From Evtepia sp. (GTDB lineage: Bacteria; Bacillota; Clostridia; Oscillospirales; Oscillospiraceae): 6,337 nt of DNA. Position numbers and translations under genes: made by a program. The DNA lies in NCBI GenBank assembly GCA_029256465.1, contig JAQSXW010000050.1, positions 1-6,337 of the forward strand, given 5' to 3'. The notes under the pieces are model-generated. The model saw nothing but the letters and a program-made list of their open reading frames with translations. It did not search any database and had not been told where the DNA came from. This document shows positions 5,518-6,337 of the stretch, one piece after another. Numbering within the stretch: position 1 is the first letter of the stretch; each line of letters begins with the position of its first letter.

Positions 5518-5758
5518 TAGCATAAAAACATGCACAAAATCTTCCTGCCATCACTCCGCTTTTGGCAGGATTAGGACGTAGATCCACATTCAATTTTTTA
5601 TTTTTTCTTCAGATAAATCAGAACATTGGAAGAAAGGGAGTGATTTCCGGCTATTTCACTTCCTGCTTTGAGAGCAATCGTTAGTCTCATTTACCCTTGT
5701 GCATTTTGTCTATTCCCTCCCCCACATAGCCTTCGATTTTCGAGGCGAAGGTGCGTTT
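5518..5758. other. Spacer of about 240 bp without a recognisable gene, with three inverted repeats
   Basis: No convincing coding frame or known RNA family is recognised between the nrdD promoter and the terminator at 5759. It holds a perfect 8-bp repeat TCCTGCCA/TGGCAGGA (5543-5550 with 5563-5570, 12-nt loop), an 8-bp repeat with one G-T pair, GGGAGTGA/TCACTTCC (5636-5643 with 5656-5663), and CCTTCG/CGAAGG (5730-5735 with 5746-5751). An unannotated small RNA is possible, but no clear promoter was found for one. Confidence 0.4.
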
Positions 5759-5806
5759 GTTCAAAAAATAAGCCGATCCAATATAGGATCGACTTATTTT
5801 TTGAAC
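5759..5806. terminator. Long bidirectional terminator
   Basis: GTTCAAAAAATAAG (5759-5772) pairs with CTTATTTTTTGAAC (5793-5806); after one C-A mismatch CGATCC (5774-5779) pairs with GGATCG (5786-5791), leaving a 6-nt loop. That makes 20 base pairs in all. The A- and T-runs inside the arms give a U-tract on either strand. It begins 17 bp after the stop codon of the small minus-strand gene, so it is probably that gene's terminator, and it insulates nrdD from it. Confidence 0.9.
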
Positions 5807-5823
5807 GATCGATTTTCCCTAGG

Positions 5824-5988
5824 TCAGAAGCTGCACTGGGTGCTGTCATTCAATCCTTCATTCGAAGAGTCGGACATACCCTTCTTTTTTTCCAGTTTAC
5901 CTGACACATCGACAAAGGTAGCAGATGGCGGAATGGGCATATCCTTTTTATTCTTCTGCTTTTTGTCATCTTCCATATGATTTGCCAT
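5824..5988 (-). CDS. Small hydrophilic protein, 54 aa, function unknown
   Basis: I do not recognise this protein. The 54 residues start MANHMEDDKKQKNKKD, continue with a Pro-containing stretch PIPPSATFVDVSG (18-30) and a second Lys cluster KLEKKKG (31-37), and end STQCSF with a single Cys. It is highly charged, with no signal peptide or membrane segment and probably little fixed structure. It is called real because AAAGGAGGGG lies 7 nt before the ATG and a strong terminator follows 17 bp after the stop codon, forming a compact one-gene unit. A weak promoter candidate is TTCTCC (6086-6081), 17 bp, TATAAG (6063-6058). It is divergent from a response regulator, so shared regulation is possible. 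Upstream in-frame codons to 6204 lack a ribosome site and are not included. Confidence 0.75.
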   Translation of the reverse strand: MANHMEDDKKQKNKKDMPIPPSATFVDVSGKLEKKKGMSDSSNEGLNDSTQCSF

Positions 5989-6035
5989 AATGAAACCCCT
6001 CCTTTCCGGATTATCTGAAGCTAGTATCCCGCAAA

Positions 6036-6071
6036 CAGGGAAAAATATACTAAGAAGCTTATATTTTCCTG
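6036..6071. repeat. AT-rich imperfect dyad between divergent genes
   Basis: The left arm CAGGGAAAAATATA (6036-6049) and right arm TATATTTTCCTG (6060-6071) are inverted copies differing by two single-base insertions; an inner TAAG/CTTA (6051-6054 with 6058-6061) adds symmetry. It lies in the divergent promoter region, 25 bp upstream of the response-regulator -35, and may be an operator or a promoter element for the small minus-strand gene. Confidence 0.4.
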
Positions 6072-6080
6072 TGTGAGAAA

Positions 6081-6125
6081 GGAGAAAAGTCTCTCCTTGA
6101 CGACGATTCGCGTTCGTGCCATAAT
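6081..6125 (+). promoter_or_regulatory. Response regulator promoter with adjoining inverted repeat
   Basis: TTGACG (6097-6102) and CATAAT (6120-6125) are 17 bp apart, with TG at 6117-6118 giving an extended -10. The predicted start is near 6132, leaving a leader of about 66 nt. The inverted repeat GGAGA/TCTCC (6081-6085 with 6092-6096) abuts the -35 and could be a binding site for the encoded regulator or another factor. Confidence 0.7.
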
Positions 6126-6197
6126 GAGACACAAAGGTTCTGGCGGACAACGTTTCCGTCAAACAGCAAATAATGCAATGGAAAGGCGGCGAGAGAT

Positions 6198-6337
6198 ATG
6201 CCAAGAAAGGTACTCATTGCAGAGGACGATACCAACATTGCGGAGCTCTTAAACCTGTATTTAAAAAAGGAAGGGTACGAAACCATGCTCGCAGGGGATG
6301 GTGGCAAGGCCTTGGAACTCTTTCGTTTGTTCCGTCC
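6198..6337 (+). CDS. Two-component response regulator, receiver domain N-terminus (cut by window edge)
   Basis: The first 46 codons of a CheY-like receiver domain: MPRKVLIAEDDTNIAELLNL continuing into YLKKEGYE. The acidic cluster Glu9-Asp10-Asp11 would bind the magnesium ion needed for aspartate phosphorylation; the phosphoacceptor Asp lies beyond the window. The pattern resembles OmpR/PhoB-type DNA-binding regulators, but the output domain is not visible, so the subfamily is an inference. The ribosome site is modest (AAAGG at 6182-6186, 11 nt from ATG). It has its own extended -10 promoter and is divergent from the 54-aa gene. A sensor kinase would be expected downstream, outside the window. 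Confidence 0.9.
   Translation, partial: MPRKVLIAEDDTNIAELLNLYLKKEGYETMLAGDGGKALELFRLFR

Noticed and set aside
1..6337. CRISPR array, tRNA, rRNA, transposase or phage genes
   Set aside because: No regularly spaced repeats, cloverleaf, rRNA signature or mobile-element protein was seen on either strand.

Overview
The window looks like the chromosome of an obligately anaerobic Gram-positive bacterium of the Clostridia, most like gut Oscillospiraceae/Eubacteriales. This is inferred from the class III (oxygen-sensitive, glycyl-radical) ribonucleotide reductase with NrdR boxes, strong AGGAGG-type ribosome binding sites, AT-rich spacers between coding regions of moderate to high GC, and an acyl-CoA dehydrogenase/crotonase pair of fermentative type. 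The species cannot be named from the sequence.

Layout, left to right. Positions 1-157 (minus) hold the N-terminal 52 codons of the radical-SAM activase NrdG. A leader and spacer of about 500 bp follows, containing a palindrome-decorated extended -10 promoter. It drives a plus-strand pair: an acyl-CoA dehydrogenase (672-1898) and a crotonase-fold protein (2080-2916), separated by a 181-bp spacer rich in RNA hairpins and closed by a perfect bidirectional terminator (2938-2974). Converging on this pair is nrdD (minus, 5404-3083), which has its own terminator (3023-3062) and a promoter overlapped by tandem NrdR-type boxes. Upstream of nrdD are a spacer of about 250 bp without a recognisable gene, a strong bidirectional terminator (5759-5806), a 54-codon hydrophilic small protein gene (minus, 5988-5824), and a divergent response regulator (plus, from 6198) cut by the window end.

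How the genes relate. NrdD reduces ribonucleotides to deoxyribonucleotides without oxygen and needs NrdG to install its glycyl radical. The two genes are usually adjacent. Here they remain co-directional but are separated by the oppositely oriented acyl-CoA gene pair. A 13-bp direct repeat (TAACACAAGGAAC) lies just upstream of nrdG (206-218) and between the two convergent terminators (2984-2996). It brackets the acyl-CoA pair together with that pair's own promoter and terminator, which suggests a self-contained cassette inserted into an ancestral nrdD-nrdG locus.

The most interesting points are this cassette and its possible scar, the structured RNA spacer with a GNRA-capped stem and competing pairings in front of the crotonase gene, the loss of both classical crotonase glutamates, and the operator-like repeats at the cassette promoter. 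No CRISPR array, tRNA, rRNA or transposase gene was seen.
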